Assembly: GCF_018777385.1 (NCBI RefSeq)
Contig: NZ_JAFJYB010000004.1
Location: forward strand, 594,052-658,051
Source of the DNA: Candidatus Symbiopectobacterium endolongispinus
Lineage (GTDB): Bacteria; Pseudomonadota; Gammaproteobacteria; Enterobacterales; Enterobacteriaceae
Length of the DNA: 64,000 nucleotides
Reading direction: 5' to 3'
Shown piece after piece: positions 10,032 through 22,417 of the stretch. The position numbers and the translations under genes were made by a program. The notes beneath the pieces are model-generated. The model searched no databases. It had not been told where the DNA came from and worked only from the letters and a program-made list of their open reading frames with translations. The stretch's first letter is position 1. Every line of letters begins with the position of its first letter.

Positions 10032-12263
10032 ATGGTTGCGGTAAGAAGTGCGCATTTGAATACGGACGGCGAGTTTGTGCCAGATGCCTGGATTGCATCG
10101 TTGGGCATCAATAATCAGCAGTCGTGTGAACGCTTAGCCGAGACCTGGCGCTATTGTGAACAGCACACGCAGGGGCACCCCGATGCGATGTTGCTGCTGT
10201 GGCGCGGTATTGAAATGGTGGGGATCCTCTCCACCCTCAGCATGGACAACGACAGCATGCGCGCGGCGATGCTGTTCCCGTTGGCTGACTCCGGCGTGGT
10301 GGATGAAGACACGCTGCGTGACGCTTTTGGAAAGAATATCGTCGATTTGGTGCACGGCGTGCGCGATATGGATGCGATTCGTCAACTGAAAGCGACGCAA
10401 CACGATTCCGTTGCCTCCGAGCAGGTAGACAATATCCGCCGTATGCTGCTGGCGATGGTGGAAGATTTCCGCTGCGTGGTGATCAAACTGGAGGAGCGCA
10501 TTGCGCACCTGCGTGAAGTGAAAGATGCTCCGGAAGAAGAGCGCGTGCTGGCGGCCAAGGAATGTACCAACATCTACGCGCCTTTGGCGAACCGCCTCGG
10601 TATCGGCCAGCTCAAGTGGGAGCTGGAAGATTTCTGTTTCCGTTATCTGCATCCGGATGAATACAAAAAAATCGCCAAACTGTTGCACGAACGGCGTATT
10701 GACCGTGAACAGTACATTGACGATTTTGTCAAAACCCTGCGCACCGCGATGGCGGGCGAGGGCGTCAAGGCTGAAGTCTATGGCCGACCCAAGCATATCT
10801 ACAGCATCTGGCGAAAGATGCAGAAAAAATCCCTGTCGTTTGATGAACTGTTTGATGTGCGCGCCGTGCGTATTGTGGTTGAACGCTTGCAGGATTGCTA
10901 TGCGGCGCTCGGTATCGTTCACACCCACTACCGTCTCCTGCCCGACGAGTTCGACGATTACGTGGCAAACCCGAAGCCTAACGGCTACCAGTCCATCCAT
11001 ACGGTGGTATTGGGGCCGAGGGGCAAAACCCTTGAAATCCAGATTCGCACCAAACAGATGCATGAAGATGCAGAATTGGGTGTTGCTGCGCACTGGAAAT
11101 ACAAGGAGGGCGCGGTTGCGAGGAGACGCTCCGGTTACGAAGGGCGCATTGCCTGGCTGCGCAAGCTGCTCACCTGGCAAGAAGAGATGGCCGATTCAGA
11201 CGAAATGCTGGCCGAAATACGCAGCCAGGTGTTCGACGATCGTGTCTACGTGTTTACGCCAAAAGGCGACGTGGTCGATCTGCCAATCGGCTCTACGCCG
11301 CTGGATTTTGCCTACCACATTCATAGCGATATTGGGCATCGCTGCATCGGGGCCAAAATCGGCGGGCGCATTGTGCCCTTTACCTACCAGTTGCAGATGG
11401 GCGATCAGATTGAAATCATCACCCAGAAGCAGCCGAACCCGAGCCGCGATTGGTTGAACCCGAACCTGGGTTATATCACCACTAGCCGTGGCCGTTCCGA
11501 GATCCATAACTGGTTCCGCAAGCAAGATCGTGACAAGAATATCCTGGCAGGGCGCCAGATTCTGGATAACGAGCTGGAACATTTGGGGATCAGCCTCAAA
11601 GCAGCAGAGAAGCTGCTGCTGCCGCGCTATAACATCAACTCGCTTGATGAGCTGCTGGCCGGTATTGGCGGCGGGGATATTCGCCTTAACCAGATGGTGA
11701 ACTTCCTTCAGGCGCAGCTCAATCAGCCCAGCGCCGAGGAACAGGATCGCGAAGCGCTGCGTCAACTTACCCAGCAGAAAGCGCCACCGCAGAACAGCCG
11801 CAAAGACAGCGGCCGTATTGTGGTAGAAGGGGTTGGCAATCTGATGCATCATATCGCGCGGTGCTGCCAGCCGATCCTGGGCGATGAGATCATCGGTTTC
11901 ATTACGCGCGGACGCGGTATCTCTATCCACCGTGCTGGCTGTGAGCAGTTGGACGATCTGCGCAGCCATGCGCCTGAGCGGATTGTCGATGCCGTCTGGG
12001 GGGAAAGCTACTCCAGCGGCTATTCGCTGACGGTGCGCGTAACCGCCAACGATCGTAGTGGGTTACTGCGCGATATCACCACCATTCTGGCGAACGAAAA
12101 GGTGAACGTGTTGGGCGTGTCCAGCCGCAGTGATACCAAACAGCAGATCGCGGTGATCGACATGGAGATCGAGATCTACAACCTTCAGGTATTGGGACGG
12201 GTGCTGGCGAAGCTCGACCAACTGCCGGATGTCATTGACGCGCGTCGCCAGCAAGGAGCGTAA
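10032..12263 (+). CDS. relA: (p)ppGpp synthetase I
   Basis: Ribosome-associated GTP pyrophosphokinase of the stringent response. The 743-residue protein aligns end to end with E. coli RelA (744). It has the degenerate N-terminal hydrolase domain, synthetase core (GRPKHIYSIWRKM, FDELFDVRAVRI, NGYQSIHT, EIQIRTKQMHEDAE), TGS domain from about residue 405 (VYVFTPKGDVVDLP), zinc-finger region (HHIARCCQP) and C-terminal ACT domain (NDRSGLLRDITT). The start at 10032 follows AGGGAGAG, 9 bases after rlmD. No damage is visible. Confidence 0.97.
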   Translation: MVAVRSAHLNTDGEFVPDAWIASLGINNQQSCERLAETWRYCEQHTQGHPDAMLLLWRGIEMVGILSTLSMDNDSMRAAMLFPLADSGVVDEDTLRDAFGKNIVDLVHGVRDMDAIRQLKATQHDSVASEQVDNIRRMLLAMVEDFRCVVIKLEERIAHLREVKDAPEEERVLAAKECTNIYAPLANRLGIGQLKWELEDFCFRYLHPDEYKKIAKLLHERRIDREQYIDDFVKTLRTAMAGEGVKAEVYGRPKHIYSIWRKMQKKSLSFDELFDVRAVRIVVERLQDCYAALGIVHTHYRLLPDEFDDYVANPKPNGYQSIHTVVLGPRGKTLEIQIRTKQMHEDAELGVAAHWKYKEGAVARRRSGYEGRIAWLRKLLTWQEEMADSDEMLAEIRSQVFDDRVYVFTPKGDVVDLPIGSTPLDFAYHIHSDIGHRCIGAKIGGRIVPFTYQLQMGDQIEIITQKQPNPSRDWLNPNLGYITTSRGRSEIHNWFRKQDRDKNILAGRQILDNELEHLGISLKAAEKLLLPRYNINSLDELLAGIGGGDIRLNQMVNFLQAQLNQPSAEEQDREALRQLTQQKAPPQNSRKDSGRIVVEGVGNLMHHIARCCQPILGDEIIGFITRGRGISIHRAGCEQLDDLRSHAPERIVDAVWGESYSSGYSLTVRVTANDRSGLLRDITTILANEKVNVLGVSSRSDTKQQIAVIDMEIEIYNLQVLGRVLAKLDQLPDVIDARRQQGA

Positions 12264-12289
12264 TTTTTTACGTAGGTCCTCACTTTGTC

Positions 12290-12309
12290 ATCCCCGCGCA
12301 GGCGGGGAT
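12290..12309. repeat. short GC-rich hairpin of a dispersed intergenic family
   Basis: ATCCCCGC and GCGGGGAT form an 8-bp stem around a 4-base loop in TCATCCCCGCGCAGGCGGGG. A related hairpin lies at 26678-26697. It could act as a weak terminator after relA, but no T tract follows. Confidence 0.55.
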
Positions 12310-12320
12310 CTATCACGGAA

Positions 12321-12435
12321 TATACCCAAAATAATTCGCGTTGCAGGAAGGCGGCCAGTGAGGGAATCCTCAGGTAAGTGATTCTGGTCAGCGAAAGCAG
12401 TCAACGCACCTGCAACGTGAGGTATGACGGGTATA
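12321..12435 (-). repeat. ERIC element, internally diverged copy
   Basis: Begins TATACCCAAAATAATTCG and ends GACGGGTATA, the two ends of an ERIC/IRU element. It is inverted relative to the 13488 copy. At 115 bp it is 12 bp shorter than the 127-bp standard, with a diverged centre. It fills the relA-mazG gap and would be transcribed as part of their mRNA. Confidence 0.8.
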
Positions 12436-12490
12436 AACGCGTTTCTCCAGTAAGGGGGCCACGCGATTTTTATTGATTCAGGAATCAGGC

Positions 12491-13288
12491 ATGACAGCAG
12501 CGGCTATTGAACGTCTTCTTTCCATTATGAATACATTGCGCGATCCGGAAAACGGTTGCCCGTGGGATCGCAAACAAACCTTTGACACGATCGCGCCCTA
12601 CACGCTGGAAGAGACCTACGAAGTGCTGGATGCTATTGCGCGTCAGGATTTCGACGATCTGCGCAGCGAATTGGGCGATCTGTTGTTTCAGGTGGTGTTT
12701 TACGCCCAGATGGCGCAAGAGCAGGGGTTGTTTGATTTTTCTGCGGTATGCGACGCGATAAGCGACAAGCTGGAGCGGCGACATCCGCATATTTTTGGCT
12801 ATGCGACGCTCACCGACAGTGACGCGGTGCTTGCCAACTGGGAGCAAACCAAAGCCCAGGAGCGCGCTGAAAAAGCCCGATACTCGGCGTTGGACGATAT
12901 TCCTGACGCGTTGCCCGCCTTGATGAAAGCGCACAAAATCCAGCAGCGTTGCGCGTCAGTCGGTTTCGACTGGAGCAGTCTGGGGCCAGTGGTCGACAAA
13001 GTGTATGAAGAGATTGATGAAGTGATGCATGAAGCCCGGCAGGCAGTAGTCGATGAAGAAAAGCTGGCCGAAGAAGTGGGCGATTTATTGTTTGCTACGG
13101 TCAATCTCTCACGCCATCTTGGTCAAAAAGCCGAAAATGCGCTTCAGGCGGCAAACCGCAAATTCAGCCGCCGTTTCCGTCAGGTAGAACAAATTGTTAT
13201 CGCCTCGGGAAAAACAGTTGAACAGGCGACGCTTGAGGAAATGGACGCGGCTTGGGAACAGGTAAAACGTCAAGAAAAGGCCAGTTAA
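12491..13288 (+). CDS. mazG: nucleoside triphosphate pyrophosphohydrolase
   Basis: House-cleaning enzyme that hydrolyses nucleoside triphosphates to monophosphates and PPi. Two tandem MazG domains each carry the metal-binding EExxE..D pattern: GCPWD, ETYEVLDAI and ELGDLLFQVVF in the first; EEIDEVMHEARQ and EEVGDLLFATVNL in the second. At 265 residues it is the usual size. I chose ATG 12491 (MTAAAIERLL) over the upstream ATG at 12473 because homologues begin there and AGGAATC precedes it. It is flanked by two ERIC elements and looks intact. Confidence 0.95.
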   Translation: MTAAAIERLLSIMNTLRDPENGCPWDRKQTFDTIAPYTLEETYEVLDAIARQDFDDLRSELGDLLFQVVFYAQMAQEQGLFDFSAVCDAISDKLERRHPHIFGYATLTDSDAVLANWEQTKAQERAEKARYSALDDIPDALPALMKAHKIQQRCASVGFDWSSLGPVVDKVYEEIDEVMHEARQAVVDEEKLAEEVGDLLFATVNLSRHLGQKAENALQAANRKFSRRFRQVEQIVIASGKTVEQATLEEMDAAWEQVKRQEKAS

Positions 13289-13487
13289 GATATTTTTATC
13301 GTATTACTGCATTTTTCTTATGGCTTTGTTATTTATCTTTATGATTTTTAATCCGATGTTTCATGCTATTTGTGCGTGATACATCGGTTTAGCCACGACG
13401 TTATGATCGCCACAATGATGAAAAGCAACATTTGTAGCCTTCATCAGGTTCAGGTATACTACTTTCCCGTCTTGGTACTCCATTCGT

Positions 13488-13614
13488 TATACCCGTCATA
13501 CTTCAAGTTGCAGGTACGTTGGCTGCGCTAGCTCACCCTAGTCACTTACTTGAGTAGGCTCCTAGGGATTCGTTTGCTTGCCGCCTTCCTGCAACTCGAA
13601 TTATTTTGGGTATA
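13488..13614 (+). repeat. ERIC element, full length (127 bp)
   Basis: Runs from TATACCC to GGGTATA and is exactly 127 bp. Contains the characteristic core GTCACTTACTTGAGTAGGCT and the end CTGCAACTCGAATTATTTTG. It ends 24 bases upstream of the pyrG start, so it is in the pyrG leader and can fold into a long stem-loop. The stretch 13289-13487 before it is AT-rich and probably holds the pyrG promoter; I see no gene there. Confidence 0.93.
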
Positions 13615-13623
13615 TAAACCTAA

Positions 13624-15276
<1,653 letters not shown>

Positions 15277-15287
15277 GGGTTTTTCAG

Positions 15288-15314
15288 CAACGCGCGGTCC
15301 AGTACCGCGCGTTG
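15288..15314. repeat. inverted repeat between pyrG and eno
   Basis: CAACGCGCGGT (15288-15298) and ACCGCGCGTTG (15304-15314) form an 11-bp stem with a 5-base loop. No run of T follows immediately, so it is more likely an mRNA-stabilising or partial-termination stem than a strong terminator. Confidence 0.6.
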
Positions 15315-15323
15315 TTCGTCTAA

Positions 15324-16694
<1,371 letters not shown>

Positions 16695-16734
16695 TTGCCT
16701 GTCTGCTGCCGGGACTTATCGCCCGGCTATCTAA

Positions 16735-16766
16735 GCCCGGAAACGCGTAAGCGTCTCCGGGTTTTA
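16735..16766 (+). terminator. Rho-independent terminator of eno
   Basis: CCCGGAAACGC, loop GTAA, then GCGTCTCCGGG followed by TTTTATTATTTTT. The remaining gap to the transporter gene (16767-17063) contains no gene; it should hold the rhiT promoter. Confidence 0.88.
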
Positions 16767-17063
16767 TTATTTTTGTTCTCTGTGATTATCCCCTTCACTT
16801 CAGTATCCCTATCTGCTCCTGTGCTTACCACCCTGTGATCGCCATAAACGAACCGCTGGTTTTATTGGTTTAAAATGACTTTTTATAAAAAACCTTGAGG
16901 TCGATCGTTACGTTCTTCCCTGGGATGCCAATCCCGCTCGGGGCGTGGCAACGGTGCAAAGGTTTTCCCAACGTCCCGGCAGTAGTTTAGCTATCACGGT
17001 AGTAAAGGGTTTGTACCCTGCCGCATTACCTTCATAAAGACAATGACACAGGAAGGATGGCAA

Positions 17064-18626
17064 ATGAAAACGCGTAAAATTGGACTGGCCAACTATTTGG
17101 CTTACGGCTCAGGTGATTTTCCCGGTGCGGGAACCACGGCGCTAACGGCGGCATGGTTGCTCTATTTTTACACCACGTTTTGTGGCTTGACGCCCATTGA
17201 AGCCACGTTTATTTTCGCGATGGCCAGAGCACTGGATGCCGTTGTCAGCCCGCTGATGGGGTTCTTGACGGACAACTTTGGCTCAACCCGATTGGGTAAA
17301 CGCTTTGGCCGCCGTAAGTTCTTTATTTTGCTCGGTATTCCCTATGTGTTTAGCTACAGCTTTATGTAAGTGGGCGACATGGGGTACTGGTACTATCTGT
17401 TGACCTATTTGGTGTTTGATGTGGTCTACACCATGATTCTGGTACCGTATGAAACGCTGGTACCGGAAATGACCGATGATTTTAAACAGAAAACCAAATT
17501 CTCCGGTGCACGTATCGCGCTGGCGCAGCTTTCTGCCATTCTGGCGGCGTTCCTGCCAGGCATTCTGCTCAGTCACTTTGACAAAGACAACGCCATTTCC
17601 TTCTTCTACTCAAGCCTGGTGTTCTCGGTGATTTGCGCCACAGTGCTGACGCTGGTCTATTTCTTTACCTGGGAACGGCCGCGCGAAGAGATGTCAGCGG
17701 CGTCACTACAGGCAGAAAAGGAACGCCAGTCACTGACGCTGGGACAAAGCCTGAAGCTACTGAGCGTCGAACTCTCTTCCACGCTGCGCATTCGTATTTT
17801 CCGTCAACATCTCGGGATGTACCTCGGCGGCTACATTGCACAGGACGTGTTTAACGCGGTGTTCACCTACTACGTCGTCTTTGTACTGATGCAAAGCCCT
17901 ACGGTGGCCTCCAATCTGATGGGTACCATGGCTATCCTGCAGTTACTGGCGGTGATTGGCATGATCCCGCTGTGCATTCGCTTCGGACCGGCTCCCTCTT
18001 ACCGCTTAGTGGTTTGCCTGTTCGGTCTGGCGGCGATGTCTTACGGCTTGCTCTATTACAGCGGCCTGCACGATATGTTCTCTTTGCTGTTGCTGATCTC
18101 TGCGTTGGCGGGGCTGGGGCGTGGTGGTATCAACTACGTACCATGGAATACTTACATCTACATTGCCGATGTGGATGAAGTGATCACCGCACAACGTCGT
18201 GAAGGGATCTTTGCCGGGATCATGACGCTGACTCGCAAGGCTTCTCAGGCCGGCGCGGTGATGTTGGTCGGCGTGGTGTTGCAACTGTCTGGGTTTGTTT
18301 CATGGCAGAGCGTACAGGCACCGGGCGTAAGTCATACCATCCTGATGGTGCTCAGTGTCGGCACAGTCTGCGTGCCGGCGTTAGGTTTTTTGGTCTCATT
18401 ACGGTTTAAACTGAACCTGCAAACACACCAGACACTGCGTGAAGAGACGCTAAAAATGCGTGAAACTGGACGTCCGGTGCCGGAACGCATCACGCCAAAG
18501 GCACGTCAGGTGGTGGAAATGCTCTCTGGCATGTCTTATGAATCGCTGTGGGGCAACAACAATATCGGTTACCTGAATCGCCATAAACAACCGGCGCATT
18601 CAGCAACCCAGGTGACTCAGCATTAA
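17064..18626 (+). pseudogene. GPH-family sugar transporter, rhamnogalacturonide type, nonsense codon
   Basis: Membrane symporter of the glycoside-pentoside-hexuronide (MFS-like) group. Its pairing with a GH105 hydrolase points to uptake of unsaturated rhamnogalacturonides, like RhiT of soft-rot bacteria. It starts at ATG 17064 (MKTRKIGLANYLAYG). The frame is broken by TAA at 17367-17369 in YSFM-stop-VGDMGYWYY, where a Trp codon is expected. It then stays open to 18626 through some ten further hydrophobic segments (for example MGYWYYLLTYLVFDVVYTM). Without the stop it would be about 520 residues, the normal size. The reverse change of TGG to TAA needs two substitutions, so the ancestral residue is uncertain. 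rhiN-like hydrolase follows 39 bases downstream. Confidence 0.85.
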
Positions 18627-18665
18627 CCGCATGAACGCATTAACGATAAGAGTGGATGATAATCT

Positions 18666-19806
18666 ATGACCGTATTCAGTGTTAAACATAGCCCGCTGCT
18701 GCGTCAGCCTGAGCACTTTATCTCTCGCGACGATCTGAAGGCGCTGATCTGCCGCATTACCGATAATCTGGTCAATATCAAGGATGAAACCGGTGAGTTT
18801 CTGCTGCGGTTGGATGATGGTCGTGTCATCGATACCAAGGGCTGGGCCGGGTGGGAATGGACGCACGGTATTGGCCTTTACGGCATTTACCAATATTATC
18901 AACAGACGGGTGATGACCAGATGCGAGCCATCATTGATGATTGGTTCGAGGCACGTCTGGCGGAAGGTACGCCTACCAAAAACGTCAACACGGTCTGCCA
19001 GTTCCTGACGCTGGCCTATCGCTATGAAGAGACGCGTGATGCCCGTTGGGTGCCTTATTTGGAGCGCTGGGCGGAGTGGGTGATGTATGACATGCCGCGC
19101 ACCCAGAAAAACGGTTTGCAGCATATCGTCTACAACAGCGAAAACACCGATCAACTGTGGGACGACACCATGATGATGAGTGTGCTGCCGCTGGCAAAAA
19201 TTGGCAAACTACTCAACCGCCCCGAGTTTATCGAAGAGGCAACCTACCAGTTCTTACTGCACGTGCAGTATCTGATGGATCGACGCAGCGGCCTGTGGTT
19301 CCACGGCTTGGACGTTTGATGGCAAGCACAATTTTGCCGAAGTGCGTTGGGCGCGCGGCAATAGCTGGCTGACGGTAGCCATTCCTGAGTTTATCGAACT
19401 GCTGGAATTGCCTGAAGGAAATGCAACGCGCCGCTTCCTGTTGCAGGTGCTGGAAAGCCAGATTGAAGCGCTGGCGCAGTATCAGGATGACAGTGGTCTG
19501 TGGCATACGCTGCTGGATGACGCAAACTCTTACGTGGAAAGCTCCGCTACCGCAGGGTTTGCCTATGGTATTCTGAAAGCGGTGCGCAAACGCTATGTGG
19601 ATAAGCGCTATGCCGAGATGGCGGAAAAAGCGATTCGCGGCGTGATTGCCAATATAAATCCGCAAGGCGAGCTGGTCAATGTGTCGTTTGGTACGGCGAT
19701 GGGCCGCGATCTGGACTACTACCGCCAGATCCCGCTGACCTCCATGCCTTACGGTCAGGCGATGGCAATCCTGTGCCTGTCTGAGTATCTGCGCGTCTAT
19801 CTGTAA
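18666..19806 (+). pseudogene. unsaturated rhamnogalacturonyl hydrolase (GH105), frameshifted
   Basis: GH105/GH88-type enzyme that removes the unsaturated uronic acid from rhamnogalacturonan fragments; resembles RhiN. The first 217 residues are open (GWAGWEWTHGIGLYGIYQYY, TPTKNVNTVCQFLTLAYRYE, QLWDDTMMMSVLPLA with the catalytic Asp region). An extra T in GGCTTGG at 19308-19309 shifts the frame to a stop at 19318. The continuation in another frame is unmistakable (WTFDGKHNFAEVRWARGNSW through GQAMAILCLSEYLRVYL) to 19806. Without the insertion the product would be about 379 residues. Together with the broken transporter the whole uptake-and-cleavage pair is lost. Confidence 0.88.
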
Positions 19807-19823
19807 GCGATAAACCGAAGATT

Positions 19824-19856
19824 GCCCCGCGAAAGCACTACGTTGCTTCGCGGGGT
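19824..19856. terminator. bidirectional terminator between the hydrolase and the MBL gene
   Basis: CCCCGCGAAAGCA and TGCTTCGCGGGG form a stem between two convergent genes. T-rich sequence flanks it on the plus strand (TTTGGCGTTATTT). It would serve both directions. Confidence 0.75.
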
Positions 19857-19862
19857 TTGGCG

Positions 19863-20829
19863 TTATTTCAGTCCGTTCAGGCTGTAATTCACCGGGATCC
19901 AGCGATAACCGTTGGTGGTGCCGTTGCGTTCCACGCGGGTATTTACATGGCCGATGCCCGGGAACGGCAGGTGCGCGCCCGCCACCAGATAGCCTTCACT
20001 GTCTGCCTGAGCAAACAGGGCTTAGCGGGTTTTGGTCGCCTGATCCATATCTGAATCGAAGCTGATGGTGGTTTCCGGTATCGGCATTTGCACTGCTTCG
20101 GCGTGCACGATATCGCCCCATGCCAGCAATTTATTGCCGTCACTGACGATGCTATAGGCGGTATGCCCCGGCGTATGGCCTGGCGCAAACACTGGCGTAA
20201 TGCCAGGCAGCAGTGGGGCATCCCCGCTGAAGGTTTTCACTTTATTTGCTGCCGCCAGGATCTTAAAGACGTCCTGAACCCGTTGGAAAGCGGGCTTGCG
20301 TTCAGGGGCGGCTTGCGCCAGATGCTGCGGATCTAACCAGAAATCATACTCTTTTTGCGAAACGTAAACGGTCGCATTCGGGTAGGAGAGCTTGCCGTTT
20401 TGCACCAGACCGCCAAAATGGTCGCCGTGCAGGTGGGTCATCAGGATAGTATCGACCTGTTCTGGACGATAGCCCGACGCCAATAGGTTTTTCTGTACTT
20501 TTCCGACGTTGCTGTTGGCCTGCGTGCCGTTACCGGTATCAATCAACACCAGATTTTTACCTGTGTTGATCAGAAACGCATTGATGGAAGTTTCAACCGT
20601 GGGGGATAAGGATTTCTCTGCCAGCAACTGGCGAATGGTGTTGGGATCGGTGTGCGTGAGCAGTTTGTCCATCGGCATAGCGTTGGTGCCATCTGAAAGC
20701 GCGGTAATTTCATATTGCCCCAACAACTGCCGATAGTGGCCGGGTTGGGTTTTGACTTGCGTCGTGGCTTCAGCCACTGCGACATCGGGGAGGCATCGCT
20801 ATCAGGCGCGCCGCTTTCAAAGGTTTCAT
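19863..20829 (-). pseudogene. metallo-beta-lactamase-fold hydrolase, damaged at both ends
   Basis: Secreted or periplasmic metallo-hydrolase of the MBL superfamily, substrate unknown. From about 20777 the frame is open: zinc motif THLHGDHFGGL, third His in APGHTPGHTAY, Asp in WGDIVHAEAV. A TAA at 20022-20024 follows DMDQATKTR, while the frame behind it continues (ALFAQADSEGYLVAGAHLPF) to the family C-terminus at 19863. At the N-terminus an ATG at 20829 (MKPLKAARLIAMPP) looks like the start of a signal peptide. It lies in a different frame from DVAVAEATTQ, so part of the hydrophobic core seems deleted. A product starting inside would stay in the cytosol and lack about 50 C-terminal residues. 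Confidence 0.8.
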
Positions 20830-21060
20830 CGTATCGTTCCTTGTCGTAAACACCGTGAAAAAGAAATGGGCAATCCCCTTGATTATTAACCGAACTGCAA
20901 CATTCCTCAAATGTTATCACCCCCTATCGTAACGTTATAATGCAACGGCTATCTGGCGCGGTCACGCGATGTGGGGTTTGGCGCAACACAGGCAATCTGT
21001 GATAATGACGGTTTACCAGCCTGCCCGTGCTGGCACCCGATAGTTAAGTGATAGGATGTT

Positions 21061-21732
21061 ATGCTGTACCCAATAAATGAGATGTTTCAAACCCTGCAAG
21101 GTGAAGGTTTTTTTACCGGTGTTCCGGCGATTTTTGTACGTTTGCAAGGGTGTCCGGTGGGTTGCAGTTGGTGCGATACCAAACACACCTGGGATAAGTT
21201 TGCTGAGCGTGAAACCACACTGGAGAATATTCTGGTAAAGACGCAGGAGAGCGATGCTTGGGCACCGGCCAGCCCGGAAGCGATTCTGGCGCGCATCCAG
21301 CAAGAGGGGTATAGCACCCGGCATATCGTTATCACGGGGGGAGAGCCTTGTGTCCATGATTTGACGCCGCTGACCGACTATCTCGAGCAAAACGGCTATC
21401 GCTGCCAGATAGAAACCAACGGCACCCATGATGTGCGCTGTTCGCCGCAAACCTGGGTCACGGTCTCACCCAAAGTGAATATGCGCGGCGGCATGGTGGT
21501 GCTCGACCTGGCATTAGTGCGCGCTGATGAAATCAAGCATCCTGTGGCGAGAGAGAAAGACATTGAGGCGCTGGATGCTCTGCTGGCGCGTTTACACGAT
21601 GACAAAGCACGGATTATCGCCCTACAGCCAATCAGCCAGAAAGACGCGGCGACCAAGCTCTGTATCGAAATCTGTATCGCGCGTAATTGGCGTCTGTCGA
21701 TGCAGACGCACAAGTATCTGAATATCGCCTGA
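21061..21732 (+). CDS. queE: 7-carboxy-7-deazaguanine synthase
   Basis: Radical-SAM enzyme that forms the deazaguanine ring of queuosine from 6-carboxytetrahydropterin. The 223-residue protein has the radical-SAM cysteines in GCPVGCSWCDTKHTW and the SAM-binding GGEPCVHDLTPL. Length and termini match E. coli QueE. It is convergent with queD, the gene for the preceding step. Confidence 0.95.
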   Translation: MLYPINEMFQTLQGEGFFTGVPAIFVRLQGCPVGCSWCDTKHTWDKFAERETTLENILVKTQESDAWAPASPEAILARIQQEGYSTRHIVITGGEPCVHDLTPLTDYLEQNGYRCQIETNGTHDVRCSPQTWVTVSPKVNMRGGMVVLDLALVRADEIKHPVAREKDIEALDALLARLHDDKARIIALQPISQKDAATKLCIEICIARNWRLSMQTHKYLNIA

Positions 21733-21748
21733 TGGCAGGCCGAACCTT

Positions 21749-22111
21749 TTATTCCCCCCGATAAACGCAGCCCGCCGTGCAGGTTTCTTTCACCGTCACG
21801 GCGCTCAGCAGAGGCAGTGTGGGTTTTAACTGCTGCCAGATCCAGTGCGCCAGCACCTCGCTGGTGGGGTTTTCCAAGCCGGGGATTTCATTGAGGTAGT
21901 GGTGATCCAACTGCTGCCAAACCGGATTGAATACTGCTTTCAAGTCTGCGAAATCCATCACCCAGCCGGTATGCGGGTCGACTTCACCGGTGATTTCCAG
22001 TCTCACCATAAAGGAATGTCCGTGCAAACGGCCACATTTGTGCCCTTCCGGCACGTGCGGTAGGTGGTGGGCGGCTTCAAACTGAAAATCTTTAAATAGG
22101 GTAGTGACCGT
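21749..22111 (-). CDS. queD: 6-carboxytetrahydropterin synthase, unusual start codon
   Basis: Zinc enzyme that makes 6-carboxy-5,6,7,8-tetrahydropterin from dihydroneopterin triphosphate for queuosine synthesis. The zinc His motif is visible in AAHHLP plus CGRLHGHSF, and the catalytic Cys/His/Glu in the KCGR, LDHHYLN and VKETC segments. Homologues begin about two residues before TTLFKDF, yet no ATG, GTG or TTG is there. The codon at 22109-22111 is ACG, with AGGA about 8 bases upstream, as if ATG had become ACG. The next in-frame ATG lies about 16 codons upstream (22159) and would add an unrelated N-terminal tail. I annotate from the ACG. Expression may be much reduced. Confidence 0.85.
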   Translation of the reverse strand, partial: TVTTLFKDFQFEAAHHLPHVPEGHKCGRLHGHSFMVRLEITGEVDPHTGWVMDFADLKAVFNPVWQQLDHHYLNEIPGLENPTSEVLAHWIWQQLKPTLPLLSAVTVKETCTAGCVYRGE

Positions 22112-22186
22112 AACAACGTTCCTGAAGGGATAACCGAGCGTAAACAAAAGCCGTCGCATACTACCGGAAAGTCGTCCTTGAAGCAC

Positions 22187-22417
22187 GTTTGGTTGAAGAA
22201 TAATCTGATTGATAGGGTGTTCATCTAATCAGGAGACCTATAACGCTTTAAGCGTTAAGGATTATCAGAAAAACCATTTAGGCATTTTGGTTATTAAATA
22301 TTGCCGTCGCGTCTTTAATTGTTGCGCGCTGGATAGGTAACCTTATATTCCATACAACTTTAGATTGCATAAATATCGCTATATGGCGGGACGACTTACA
22401 AGGACACTGAAATCACG
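22187..22417 (+). promoter_or_regulatory. queD-cysJ intergenic region, likely CysB-controlled promoter
   Basis: This AT-rich gap of about 230 bases lies between divergent queD and cysJ. cysJIH in relatives is activated by CysB from such a region. I see GGTAACCTTATATTCCATAC-like AT-rich sequence but cannot define the operator or the -10/-35 with confidence. No gene is present. Confidence 0.4.

Noticed and set aside
10134..11180. Long antisense frame opposite relA.
   Set aside because: Composition artefact over a well conserved gene; product resembles nothing.
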